A stretch of DNA of 64,000 bases from Sulfomarinibacter sp963741385. Lineage in GTDB: Bacteria > Acidobacteriota > Thermoanaerobaculia > Thermoanaerobaculales > Sulfomarinibacteraceae. Shown here one piece after another: positions 22,429 through 31,798 of this stretch. The DNA is taken from the NCBI GenBank assembly GCA_963741385.1, contig CAVUHO010000010.1:1116001-1180000 (forward strand), in the 5' to 3' direction. The position numbers and the translations under genes are program-made. The first letter of the stretch is position 1, and each line of letters begins with the position of its first letter. The notes beneath the pieces were generated by a model that saw nothing but the letters and a program-made list of their open reading frames with translations, had not been told where the DNA came from and ran no database searches.

Positions 22429-24435
22429 ATGAGACACCAGCGATTCATCACAGTGGCGGCCCTGGTCGCAGCGCTCGCGGCGGCCGGGTTCATGACGGCG
22501 GACGACCGCGATTTCATGACCCAGGCGGCGGCGCCGCCCAACCTGATCTTCATCCTCGACACCTCGAGCTCGATGGTGCTCAGCCCGGAGGTGACGACCG
22601 AAGGAGATCCTCCGGTGCCGGCGGCGCTCGAGGGGGCCCTCCTGACATCGGCCAACGTGCCGGGGGCGGGCGACGACCCGTACTCGCGGATGGGGATCGC
22701 GAAGAGGGTGCTCAAGGACTTCCTCGAGGACGTCGGCGTGGCCAACGTGGTCCTCGCCGGCTACGCCCAGGCGGAGCCCGCCGACGCCTCCAACGGCGTG
22801 CCGCTCAAGCACTGGGTCTACGAGGCCAGGGCGCAGGACCGTTTCCACATGCTGGAGGCGAGCTACGCCTACCGCTTCGGTTATGCCGAGAACCACGCCG
22901 GCATCCTGCTCGACAATCCGGGCGAAATCTACAGCCGGGCGATGATCGGCTACAAGCTCTACTTCGACCCGGCCTCGACCGCGGTCACCGAACGCTTCGG
23001 TCTGACCAACGCCTACGACACCGGGTACCTGGAGACCCTGCCCGACGCCTCCACGCTGCGCCTGCCCTACGACCTGATGCCGGTCTACTTCGGCAACTGC
23101 TTCATGGACGACAAGGGCACGCCGGCGGACGACACGGACGACGAGCCCCGCTGCTGGGACACCACGGGCGAACCCGACACCACCATGGTCTTCCCGTTCT
23201 ACGGCTCCGGCGCCTATGACGTTGTCGACGGCCACCTGCTGTCGGAGCGCTGGTACTACGGCGACCCCGGGTCACTGACCTTCCCCGACTGCGAGCCCTC
23301 GCTCACGCCGACCGCCGACAACCCCGACGACGGCTGTCTGGCGGAGTGGGAGGAAACCGTCGGCGCCAGCATCCTCCAGCACAAGCGCCGGGTCCACCTC
23401 GAAATCCCGGCCACCATCGGCGGCCAGCCCAACCACTTTCTCGCGGTCGACGCAGCCGGCAACCGGGTCGGCAACACGGTGGAGAGCGACACCCCCGGCA
23501 ACGAGAACTACGACGGCCTCGGCGGCGCCGATGCCGACTACGACGGCGACGAATCGAACGACTGGGTGCTGTACGTCGCCTCCGTCGAGCAGCGGAACTA
23601 CAAGACCTGCGCGCCGCCGTCGGGCATTGCCTCCTGGACTCCGACCCCGACTAAGACCTACGAGGAGTACTGCGACAAGCTCACGATCCCGACGTTTGCC
23701 CCCGAGTGGCACTACTCTACGTTCAGCAACTACATCTATGTAATGTGGGCGGACGTCACCAACCAGACCGGCTACACCGCACAGATCGTCGGGACCTACT
23801 GGGATTGGGCTCAGGGGCGTACCGCCACCACCTACGTGAACTACTTGTGCTTCGGATCGTTGAGCGGTTACGGTGATCCGGTGGCGGTGTGCTCGAGCTC
23901 GCCCACCACCTTCAAGTACTGGGACGACGACACCGGCGCTTCGAGCCCGCCGACGGGGCGATACGCGCGGCCCCTGGACACGTCGGCGGTATTTCCGTGC
24001 ACGCCCGGCAACTGCGACACAACCCCGAGGATCGGTACCGCCTCGACCCTGAAGTGGTTCGGCGTGCTCAACCCGGCCGCCGCGGCTCCGAACGGCATCT
24101 ACCAGGTGTGCTTCGACTTCGCTCTCCTCGGCGCGGCGCCCGACGGCAGCGACTTTCTGTGCTCCGACATCTGCGCCGTGACCACCGGGGGCAGCTTCGC
24201 GACCCCGACCAACACGCCGCTCGCGACGGCCACCTTCACCTGGACGCCGACCCCCGGCGGGCCGACGGCGACCTTCACCCCGAACTACGGCGCGACGAAC
24301 ACCCCGGGAGGAGCGACCTCCACCCCGACCTACGGTTTCGCGGCGACCTCGACGCCGACGCCGAGCCGGACCCCGACCCCGCGCCCGCCGACCCCGACGC
24401 AGACGCCGAGCCGCACCGCGACCCCGGTCGGTTGA
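22429..24435 (+). CDS. Secreted PilY1-like protein A (first half of VWA domain), cassette 1
   Basis: The 668-residue protein has a signal peptide (RFITVAALVAALAAAGF), then NLIFILDTSSSM, the first strand and DxSxS metal site of a von Willebrand A domain, followed by SRMGIAKRVLKDFL as in the N-terminus of PilY1. No TDG-containing strand follows here; that part is found in the next gene. A calcium-type loop (DADYDGDESNDW) lies in the middle, followed by a globular part and a C-terminal stalk of TPT repeats (SRTPTPRPPTPTQTPSRT). The start at ATG 22429 follows GGGAGA. It probably acts outside the cell with protein B. Confidence 0.82.
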   Translation: MRHQRFITVAALVAALAAAGFMTADDRDFMTQAAAPPNLIFILDTSSSMVLSPEVTTEGDPPVPAALEGALLTSANVPGAGDDPYSRMGIAKRVLKDFLEDVGVANVVLAGYAQAEPADASNGVPLKHWVYEARAQDRFHMLEASYAYRFGYAENHAGILLDNPGEIYSRAMIGYKLYFDPASTAVTERFGLTNAYDTGYLETLPDASTLRLPYDLMPVYFGNCFMDDKGTPADDTDDEPRCWDTTGEPDTTMVFPFYGSGAYDVVDGHLLSERWYYGDPGSLTFPDCEPSLTPTADNPDDGCLAEWEETVGASILQHKRRVHLEIPATIGGQPNHFLAVDAAGNRVGNTVESDTPGNENYDGLGGADADYDGDESNDWVLYVASVEQRNYKTCAPPSGIASWTPTPTKTYEEYCDKLTIPTFAPEWHYSTFSNYIYVMWADVTNQTGYTAQIVGTYWDWAQGRTATTYVNYLCFGSLSGYGDPVAVCSSSPTTFKYWDDDTGASSPPTGRYARPLDTSAVFPCTPGNCDTTPRIGTASTLKWFGVLNPAAAAPNGIYQVCFDFALLGAAPDGSDFLCSDICAVTTGGSFATPTNTPLATATFTWTPTPGGPTATFTPNYGATNTPGGATSTPTYGFAATSTPTPSRTPTPRPPTPTQTPSRTATPVG

Positions 24436-24453
24436 TTGGAAGAGGAGTCAGCC

Positions 24454-27400
24454 ATGATGAACCCTAGAAAGCAGCAGCAAGCGACTCTCCCGACCGTCCG
24501 GTGCGGGTTCTTCCCTCTCCTCGTGGCGGCGGGCGTGCTCGCTGTAGTGTCCGTGGGGACCATCCAGGCGGGGGTCTTCCCGGACCAGGCGGCGTTGACG
24601 TTGAAAAAGACCGACGGCTTCGAAGACGGCGTCGCCCCCGTCTGTTCCTCCTGCGGCTACGACGAGTGGGAAACTGTCAGCACCACCTCGATGGGTTTTC
24701 AGAACAACAGCACCACCTCGCTTGTCACCAACGCCAAGGGCGGCAGCTGGGGATCCAGGTGCGTGATGTCGACCGGCAAGTCGAGATCCTGGTGGGGCTA
24801 CATGCTCCCCAAGATTTCGGTCCCCGGCGCCACCGGCAACGTCGTCTCCGAGTGGACCAACATCCAGATCGAGTTCGATTTTGACATCAGGCAGTTCATG
24901 GCGACGGGCGTGATCTGGGCCGGTCAGGACGACGATGGCGACCGCAATCCGGACTCGGGATACCTGTTCCGGCTCAAAGCCACCGAGCCTACGGACCCAA
25001 GCTATGAAGACTTTCCGACGAACTCGACTCAGGTGACCACCGGCGCCCGCTGCACCTCCTGGGAGCTCCTGAAGATCACGGCGGAGAACACCTACCAGAC
25101 GATCGGAATTGACTGCATCAACTCGAACGCTTACAACCCTGCGCGGCCGAGCACCACCTTCGAGGTCTCCGACGCCGCCGACGTCACCACCAAGTACGTG
25201 CTCGGCGGTCAGCCCTACCGCATGCGGGTGTCGTGGTTCTGCGGCAACCTCCGTGTCCAGCTCGTGCGCGTCTACAACCCGGTCGGCACCGACCCGCCGG
25301 TCTACTACGGCTGCGGCGCGGGCTGCGTCGGCGGCTCGGGAGATCCCGAGGACTGCTGGTGCACCGTCGTCGAGTGGTCGCCGCTGCCCCTCGAGCAGCC
25401 CCTGCCCCCCGGCGCCGCCGGTCTGTGGGGCTCGGGCACGTGGCCGACGAGCTCGGGAAGCTACCACTTCTTCGACAACGTGAAGTTTTCCTACTGGGAC
25501 CCCGACTGCGGGCTGGTGTGCGGTCCGTGGGTGGGCTGGGGCAATGCCCGCACCGACCTCATCCCGTTCAAGTTCCTCTACGAGGGCTCGCTGCTCGACA
25601 TCTCGGCCGGCCGCAACTTCGACGTCGCGGCGGACCGCGGCAAGATTGACGTCAAGACCGAGGCGCCGGCGTCGTCCTCGTCCTACAACCACTCGGCCGA
25701 CTCGAACCCCTACTGCAACGGTTGGAAACTGTACGAAGACCTGCCCGACCCGACCGACACCACCGGCAACGTCGACGACATCCTGGCCTTCCTCGAACCG
25801 ATGTACAGCGCGGTCGATTACGAGAGCAATGGTGGCAGCCCCCCTACCTTTTCGTGGGTGGATACGGCTGCAGAGGTTATCGAAGACAACCCGCATCCCG
25901 TGGTCGCCGACGGCTCGACCCCCATCAACTCGTCGCTGCTCCAGGCCTTTGACTGGTACGTCGACAAGAAAACCAACAGCTCGTGGTCCTCAGACGACTT
26001 CGACTCCTGCCGCCAGTGGTACGTGATCCTCATCACCGACGGCGAGGAGGCGTGCGAGCCCAGCAACCCCAACGCCGTGTGCGACACCGGCGGGGCGGCC
26101 GAGAAGTTCGCCAACCCGAGCGTGACGGGCGTTCCCCCGTTGCCGGTCTACACCATCGGTTTTTCGCAGTCGGTGGCGGAGGACTCGCCGCTCAAGTGCA
26201 TCGCCGACCAGACCGGCGGCGCCTTCATGACGGCCGAAAGCCAGTCCGAGCTCAAGGACGCCCTCTACGAGGTCTTCTACGAGATCGAGGACCAGACCCG
26301 GTCGTTCGCGCCCTTCAAGGTGGCGCCGCCGCCGTCGAGCGCCGGCGGCAGCCCGACCCGCGACTACCTCGCGGTCTTTCCGCTGTTCCAGCCGCTCGAA
26401 GGCAAGAGCCTGTGGGCCGGCAATCTCTGGGCCTTCCCGCTGAACAGCAGCCAGCCCACCCTGCCGACAATCGGCGACTGCGAAGTGGACACCACGCAGA
26501 TGGTGTGGAACGCCGCCGACGCGGTCCAGGCGCAGGTCGACGCCCACAGCGAGGCCGACCCCAAGCGGTTCGTCTACATGGGCAGCGATCTCAGCGGGTC
26601 GTGGCAGCGCTACAACCTGGCGACCATGCCCGACGACACCAACCTGCAGACCGCGTTCAGGTCCCTGCTCAGCCTGCCCGCCGGTATCACCGATCTCGAC
26701 GAGCAGAAGCTGATAGCGCAGCAGATCGTGAACTTCGTCCGCGACGTCTATATGGACAACGATTTTGACGACTCGAACGCCGGCCCCCCGCTCGAACCGC
26801 GTCCGGACGGCTACCCGGTGCTGGGCGAGTTCTTCCACTCGCAGCCGGTGGTCGTCAACCCGCCCAACAACCTGCAGTACTACTACGATTTCGGTTTCGG
26901 CGTCTCGGGCGAGGTCGGGGTCCACAACTACGGCGACTTCATCACCCGCCAGGCGAAACGGCGGCGGTTGGTGCTCGCCGGCTCCAACGACGGCATGCTG
27001 CACGCCTTCGACGGCGGGTTCTGGGACCGCGACCGCAGCGATGCCACGGAGACCTACAACGAGATCCACGACCTCGGCAACGGCACCGAGCTCTTTGCCT
27101 GGGTGCCGCAGGCGGTGATGCCCACCCTCTATGACATCACCTCGGGCGGGACCCTGGATCATTCCACACCCAAGTACCTGGTCGACGGGCCGATCACCAA
27201 GGGTGACGCGTTCATCGATTACGACGGGGACGGCGACCGCGAGTGGCGCACGTTGGCCCTGGTCTCCATGCGGCGGGGCGGCCGCGGCATCGCCGCTCTC
27301 GACATCACCCAGGCCGACCCCACCAGCGGCGACGACTACATCCCTGAGCTTTCGGTGTTCCCAGGCTGCCAGGTCGGCAGCACAGCCGGCTGCGACGGCG

Positions 27401-28512
27401 AGTTCCCCAAGGTCCTGTGGGAGTTGGCCGACACCGGCGACAGCGACACCAACGGGAAGCCTGACCTCGGCTGGACCTGGTCCAAACCGGCGATCGCCCG
27501 GATCGCGGTCTACAATGCGACCACACCGGAGCAGCCGGACGACCTGTTCGTGGCCTTCTTCGGCGGTGGCTGGGATCAGAACGAGGCCGACGAAACCGGC
27601 AACTTCCTGTACTGCGTCGACCTCGAGACCGGCACGGTGCTCTTCAGGGAAAACGTCGAGGCCGACGTTCCCGGAGGAGTCACCGCTCTCGACTCGGATG
27701 TCGACGGTTTCCACGACCGCATCTATTTCGCCGACTCCAAAGGCCGCGTGTGGCGCCTGCAATATCCGGCGCCGACCAGCTCGAGCGCCACCGGCGCCAC
27801 CGCCGGGACGTTCACGCGGATCTTCGACTTCAATGCCGGCTCTCCGAGCCTTCCCGACCGCCAGGAGTTCTTCACCCGTCCGGTGCCGGTGCCGGCCCGT
27901 TTTGACGGCTCGAACTACACCTGGGGTCTGGCCCTGGGCAGCGGCGATCGCGCCAATCTCGATCGCGAGGACTCCGGATTCGACCACTTCTACTTCCTGA
28001 TCGACGGTGAAGATTCAACCCCCCGCGGCATCGGGGATCTGGTCGCGATCGACTACACCGACCTCAACGGCGGCTTTGACTGCACAGGCCTGGCCGAACA
28101 ACCGCTGACACCACCCAAGTACGGCTGGTACCTCAGCCTCCGGGAAAACGAAAAGGTCATGTTCGATGCCTCGGTTCTCAACGGCTACATATTCTTCCCA
28201 ACCTTCGATCCGAGCACCGCGACCGCGACCAACCCGCCGAACACCTGTGAGACCTCGAGCGGCACCCAAACCCGGGCCGACCGGGCGGTCGAGTGCCGGG
28301 CGTCGGGCATCGGCCGTACCTACAAGTTGTGGTACGAGTGCGGCCTGGGTGAGTACACGGAGCACAATGATATTATTACGGGGCAGGAGGTTGTCGACAT
28401 CGACGGTGAATCCTCGGTGTGGTCGGCGACCTCGGATCCGAAGATAGTTCCTCCCAAAGACGACGTGCTGTTGAATCGGGAGCACACGGTGACGAACTGG
28501 CGACAGGAGTGA
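24454..28512 (+). CDS. Secreted PilY1-like protein B (rest of VWA plus beta-propeller), cassette 1
   Basis: The 1352-residue protein has a signal peptide (FPLLVAAGVLAVVSVGTIQA), an N-terminal lectin/LamG-like domain (~35-350), then the second half of a PilY1-type VWA: STPINSSLLQAFDWYVD (threonine motif) and QWYVILITDGEEA, with VYTIGFSQ after it. The C-terminal ~600 residues are the PilY1 beta-propeller (RRRLVLAGSNDGMLHAFDGGFW, LFAWVPQAVMPTLYD, DYDGDGDREWRTLAL). PilY1 proteins sit at pilus tips and act in adhesion and calcium-dependent pilus extension. Here the VWA is divided between this gene and the one upstream. GAGGAG precedes the ATG. Confidence 0.85.
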   Translation: MMNPRKQQQATLPTVRCGFFPLLVAAGVLAVVSVGTIQAGVFPDQAALTLKKTDGFEDGVAPVCSSCGYDEWETVSTTSMGFQNNSTTSLVTNAKGGSWGSRCVMSTGKSRSWWGYMLPKISVPGATGNVVSEWTNIQIEFDFDIRQFMATGVIWAGQDDDGDRNPDSGYLFRLKATEPTDPSYEDFPTNSTQVTTGARCTSWELLKITAENTYQTIGIDCINSNAYNPARPSTTFEVSDAADVTTKYVLGGQPYRMRVSWFCGNLRVQLVRVYNPVGTDPPVYYGCGAGCVGGSGDPEDCWCTVVEWSPLPLEQPLPPGAAGLWGSGTWPTSSGSYHFFDNVKFSYWDPDCGLVCGPWVGWGNARTDLIPFKFLYEGSLLDISAGRNFDVAADRGKIDVKTEAPASSSSYNHSADSNPYCNGWKLYEDLPDPTDTTGNVDDILAFLEPMYSAVDYESNGGSPPTFSWVDTAAEVIEDNPHPVVADGSTPINSSLLQAFDWYVDKKTNSSWSSDDFDSCRQWYVILITDGEEACEPSNPNAVCDTGGAAEKFANPSVTGVPPLPVYTIGFSQSVAEDSPLKCIADQTGGAFMTAESQSELKDALYEVFYEIEDQTRSFAPFKVAPPPSSAGGSPTRDYLAVFPLFQPLEGKSLWAGNLWAFPLNSSQPTLPTIGDCEVDTTQMVWNAADAVQAQVDAHSEADPKRFVYMGSDLSGSWQRYNLATMPDDTNLQTAFRSLLSLPAGITDLDEQKLIAQQIVNFVRDVYMDNDFDDSNAGPPLEPRPDGYPVLGEFFHSQPVVVNPPNNLQYYYDFGFGVSGEVGVHNYGDFITRQAKRRRLVLAGSNDGMLHAFDGGFWDRDRSDATETYNEIHDLGNGTELFAWVPQAVMPTLYDITSGGTLDHSTPKYLVDGPITKGDAFIDYDGDGDREWRTLALVSMRRGGRGIAALDITQADPTSGDDYIPELSVFPGCQVGSTAGCDGEFPKVLWELADTGDSDTNGKPDLGWTWSKPAIARIAVYNATTPEQPDDLFVAFFGGGWDQNEADETGNFLYCVDLETGTVLFRENVEADVPGGVTALDSDVDGFHDRIYFADSKGRVWRLQYPAPTSSSATGATAGTFTRIFDFNAGSPSLPDRQEFFTRPVPVPARFDGSNYTWGLALGSGDRANLDREDSGFDHFYFLIDGEDSTPRGIGDLVAIDYTDLNGGFDCTGLAEQPLTPPKYGWYLSLRENEKVMFDASVLNGYIFFPTFDPSTATATNPPNTCETSSGTQTRADRAVECRASGIGRTYKLWYECGLGEYTEHNDIITGQEVVDIDGESSVWSATSDPKIVPPKDDVLLNREHTVTNWRQE

Positions 28513-28514
28513 AC

Positions 28515-29360
28515 ATGAGACCTGCCCTCTGGGTCCTCGGAATCACGCTCGTGGCGGCAACCCTGGCAACGGCGACGGATGTGCCGATGCGCGACGGTAC
28601 GGTCATCACGGCCGACAGTTACAAAGTCACCGGGTCGTACGTCATGATCGTTTTGGCCGACGGATCCCAGGTGGCCTTTGACGTGGCCGATGTGGATCTC
28701 GCGGCTCTGCGTGAGGCGGAAGCTGCGGCCGCCGCAGTGGTCGGTGAACAGGCCGGGGCGGAGCCTGAGCAGCAGCCGAGCGAAATGTTCTCCAGCGGGC
28801 GCACGTTGAAGCAGGCCGACGCCACCGCCGACGACTCATCGGACGGCCTCACCATCACCGATAGAGACGTCAAACACCTGCGCGGCAGCGGCGTACGCGG
28901 GGAAGATGAGCAGGAGGAAGCCGACACTTCTGGGGCCGGCGCTCCTGAAGGGGACTACCAGGTGGGCGGCAGCGTGGTGCTCAACAATATCAGGGTCAAC
29001 CCGGCCGGCGAGGGTCGCTGGCAGATCCAGGGCGAGGTGGTCAACCGCAGTCCGAAGCCCGTCCTCAACGTGACCGTCAAGCTCGAAACCATGGGCGGCA
29101 GTGAGCCGTGGAGCGGCGAGGTCCGGGTCGCCGCCGCCCTCGGACCCGACGAGAAAGCGGCTTTCGAACACAGCTTCATGGCCGAGGTGCCCGAGGGGAA
29201 GGCGCAACCCAGCGTCCGGGCGAGCGTGTTGTGGATGCAGGAGGAGTCTCGGCGCGAGCCGGACTACACCAAGGCCGGCGGCGTTCCCCACCCCAGCAAC
29301 CTGCCGCTGCAGTTCGGCGGCGTCTCCGGCGCCGACGTGCGGCCGACACCCATCCAGTAG
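28515..29360 (+). CDS. Hypothetical secreted protein, cassette 1
   Basis: The 281-residue protein has a signal peptide (ALWVLGITLVAATLATA), a short N-terminal domain (DGTVITADSYKVTGSYVMI), an acidic low-complexity middle (~residues 70-150), and a C-terminal beta-sandwich-like domain (VVNRSPKPVLNVTVKLET) of the type seen in FxLYD/DUF proteins that bind extracellular partners. Two bases separate it from protein B, so it is cotranscribed. Cassette 2 has no equivalent. The function is unknown. Confidence 0.75.
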   Translation: MRPALWVLGITLVAATLATATDVPMRDGTVITADSYKVTGSYVMIVLADGSQVAFDVADVDLAALREAEAAAAAVVGEQAGAEPEQQPSEMFSSGRTLKQADATADDSSDGLTITDRDVKHLRGSGVRGEDEQEEADTSGAGAPEGDYQVGGSVVLNNIRVNPAGEGRWQIQGEVVNRSPKPVLNVTVKLETMGGSEPWSGEVRVAAALGPDEKAAFEHSFMAEVPEGKAQPSVRASVLWMQEESRREPDYTKAGGVPHPSNLPLQFGGVSGADVRPTPIQ

Positions 29361-29366
29361 CGTCCG

Positions 29367-29828
29367 ATGTCTCGACGTCTCAGCTGGATCGGGGTTGCCG
29401 TCGGACTGGTCTTCGTGGTTGCGCTGGCCCTGCTGTGGCGGGCCTGCCGCCCTGGTGAGGACGGCCCGCCGCCGACGCCCACGGGGTTCGCATCCGAAAA
29501 GGTGCGCCTGAACTCACCCGATCTCGACCTCGAGCTTCTCGAGGTGCGCGGCACCGTCAACCCCGGTTACACCGATTGGGCCTGTGTTTTTTCGTGCCGC
29601 GAAGACGGCGGTTGCCGGGCGGAAACCCGCGTGCGGATTCTCTACATTTCCGCTGGCGAAAAGCGCACCCTCACCCTGAGTGGGCACTTCGACGCGGCGC
29701 GCGGCCAGAAGATTCGCGTCGGGCGGATGCAGCGACCGTCCGTCGTGGTGGATCGGGTCGTGGAGGTGACCGTCGAGGTGGCGGCGCCTATCATGCCCGG
29801 CGCGCCGCGACCCACCCCCGTGCAGTGA
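29367..29828 (+). CDS. Small membrane-anchored YTDWAC protein, cassette 1
   Basis: The 153-residue protein has one N-terminal transmembrane segment (IGVAVGLVFVVALALLWRA) and an extracytoplasmic domain with YTDWACVFSCREDGGCRAE, probably forming disulfides. A paralogue (38653-39117) ends cassette 2 and keeps the same motif. It is predicted to be a partner of the PilY1-like proteins from its position. No known family is recognised. Confidence 0.75.
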   Translation: MSRRLSWIGVAVGLVFVVALALLWRACRPGEDGPPPTPTGFASEKVRLNSPDLDLELLEVRGTVNPGYTDWACVFSCREDGGCRAETRVRILYISAGEKRTLTLSGHFDAARGQKIRVGRMQRPSVVVDRVVEVTVEVAAPIMPGAPRPTPVQ

Positions 29829-29967
29829 CGCTATCGGCGCCGGGTGACGACGGCGCAGGATGCCCGGGAGCGACCGTGGTCAGTCGCGGCGCCGAGCGTT
29901 TATTGTGACGGCTGTCACCGTTTTGGACAGATATCACCCAGGATTCTTGGTCCATAATTCCTTTTTT

Positions 29968-30006
29968 GTCAAAGGTTTTTGAATAACAGTGGTCACGTGT
30001 TGACGG
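29968..30006 (+). promoter_or_regulatory. Conserved element upstream of pseudopilin cassette 2
   Basis: GTCAAAGG at 29968 and TTGACGG at 30000 are separated by 24 bases, exactly as in front of cassette 1. In both copies GTGGGCC follows TTGACGG within a few bases. The intervening bases differ, which suggests selection on the two motifs and their spacing. Confidence 0.6.
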
Positions 30007-30024
30007 TGGGCCTAGCCGTGCAAC

Positions 30025-30699
30025 ATGATAGTACTGACCTATTTATCGGGGACGGAGTCCATCGTGACGAGATGCCACCCACACCGGAAACAGCTGGCGG
30101 TCGACGGCGGCCGGAATCGACAGCGGGGATTCACCCTCATCGAGATGATGGTGGTGGTGGCGATCGTCGGTCTCATCGCGGTAATCGGCATGCCGAACCT
30201 CCATCGCGCGGCGATCCGAGCAGATCTCCTGGAAGAGGTGAAGGCGGTCCGCCAGGGCCTGGCGGTGGCCCGCATGAAGGCCCTCAAGAGCGGCCGCCCG
30301 GTGGCGGTTGTTCTGATCCCCGGTTCAACAGCGCAACCCGGCCACACGGTGGTGGCCTGGGTCGACGACGCGGGGGACATGAGCCTCGATCCGGCCGACG
30401 AGGTGGTCGGCCGGTGGTACATGGGGGTCAAGACCCTGATCGGCCCGGATGACACTGCCGGGGACTGGTCGTTGGCGGCTCTTTCGGGGTCGCAGAAGGG
30501 GGTCATTTTCCTTCCCGGCGGCAATGCCGTCGCCCATGGAACCGACATCGGCATCGGCGTTGGTTCGGTGGTGCTCTCGGATCTGAAAGGCAACCGGATC
30601 CGGTTGTTGATCGCCGCCGGCGCGGGCACCGTGAACGAGCAGATGTGGAACCCCGATCTCGGCGTGTGGTCCAACGAGATCAGGTTCTGGAGGTACTGA
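30025..30699 (+). CDS. GspH/FimT-type pseudopilin, cassette 2
   Basis: This is the paralogue of the gene at 19708. The prepilin site is QRG followed by FTLIEMMVVVAIVGLIAVIGM, with the +5 Glu. The body has DDAGDMSLDPADEV (calcium-loop-like) and ends NEIRFWRY, matching NLWRY in cassette 1. The start is uncertain: ATG 30025 lies 18 bases after the conserved upstream element, but GTG 30064 has a better ribosome-binding site (GGAG) and a normal 22-residue leader. The stop overlaps the next start. Confidence 0.85.
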   Translation: MIVLTYLSGTESIVTRCHPHRKQLAVDGGRNRQRGFTLIEMMVVVAIVGLIAVIGMPNLHRAAIRADLLEEVKAVRQGLAVARMKALKSGRPVAVVLIPGSTAQPGHTVVAWVDDAGDMSLDPADEVVGRWYMGVKTLIGPDDTAGDWSLAALSGSQKGVIFLPGGNAVAHGTDIGIGVGSVVLSDLKGNRIRLLIAAGAGTVNEQMWNPDLGVWSNEIRFWRY

Positions 30700-31163
30700 T
30701 GATCAGCGTTCAGCCCCTGAAATCAGGCCGCAGAATGGGTTTCACCCTGATCGAGGTGGTGGTGGCGATGGCCGTGTTCGCCATCTTCATGATCGGCATC
30801 CTCAACCTTCTCGACACCTCGACCAGGATTTCGGAGGTCGAGAAGGCGTTGTCCGACACCCAGGAAAACGTGCGCTTCGCCGCCTACCACTTGATGCGCA
30901 CCGCACGGATGACGGGCGGCGCCGGGATGCCGTTCGCAGGCGATGTCGCCGGCGCCGGCAGCTGGCTTGCCGGCGAGTTGCAGTCAAACCAGTCCGGCAG
31001 TGTCGCGACTCCGTATCCCCTCGGCAACATCAACGTCCTCGACGGTACGGACGTCGTGACGATCCGGGGTTTCTTCGAAATCCCGCCGTTCTTTCGTCGA
31101 CAAGACCGACGTCAACACCTCGCTCGGCCGGATCGAGATCGCAGAGTCCTTCGCGGGCCGTGA
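30699..31163 (+). pseudogene. PilW-type pseudopilin, cassette 2: N-terminal part of a frameshifted gene
   Basis: It begins MISVQPLKSGRRMGFTLIEVVVAM and matches the intact PilW-like gene of cassette 1 up to GFFEIPPFF at about 31091. Thereafter the frame is nonsense (RRQDRRQHLARPD) to a stop at 31163. Removing one T in the run at 31092-31094 restores the frame into the next fragment. It could be a recent inactivating mutation or a sequence error. Confidence 0.85.
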
Positions 31164-31791
31164 GATCAACAAGGGGATGAACGCGGTTGATGTCACTGCA
31201 TTGGAGGGCCGCGGGCTGGTGTTCATGGGCGAGTTGGACCGCAGCCAGTACGTCGTGGGCCAGATCGGGCCGTCGTCGACGATGGTGGATGCAGCCCCGG
31301 ACCGGACGCTGACTCTGATGATCAGCGACGCACCGGCCGCCTGGTGGACGGGGCTCAACCCGAGCGGCACCGCCACCGCGCCCTCGTTCGAGGTCTACCA
31401 GGTGGGCGTGCTGGACACCTACACCTACTTCGTGGATCCGGAGTTCCGCCTGATGCGGTTGCGGGCCGACGGTTCCGCCCAGGGCGCCACGCTGCAGCCG
31501 GTGGCGGTCAACATCGGCGGTCTGCAGGTGTCGCTGGGGGTCGATGCCAACGCCGACGGCCAGGTGGATGTCTGGCAGACGGCGCCGACGGCCGGCGGCA
31601 TCACCGGGGCGCGTGTTCTCTCGATGCGCATCACGGTGCTCGGCCGGACGCCCCTCGAGATCCCGGGCTGGGAAGAGCCGGCGGCAACCTTCGACGTCGT
31701 GAACGACAGCCAGTCGGTGGACGCCTCCGGCCGCCGCGCCAAGTGGCGCCGGGTCGAGGTCGTGGCGACGCTGCGGAACTACCTGTTTTGA
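31093..31791 (+). pseudogene. PilW-type pseudopilin, cassette 2: C-terminal part after the frameshift
   Basis: It continues FVDKTDVNTSLGRIEIAESF in the corrected frame and ends KWRRVEVVATLRNYLF, aligned with the cassette 1 protein (KWRRVDVEVNLRNYKF). The first internal Met is at 31177. With the single extra T removed, the product would be about 363 residues, close to the paralogue (350). Confidence 0.85.
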
Positions 31792-31798
31792 CGGGGGA

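Noticed and set aside
25990..27987. A 665-codon antisense frame inside PilY1-like protein B
   Set aside because: The sense frame has signal peptide, VWA and beta-propeller motifs; the antisense product is Val/Gly/Arg-rich with no motifs.
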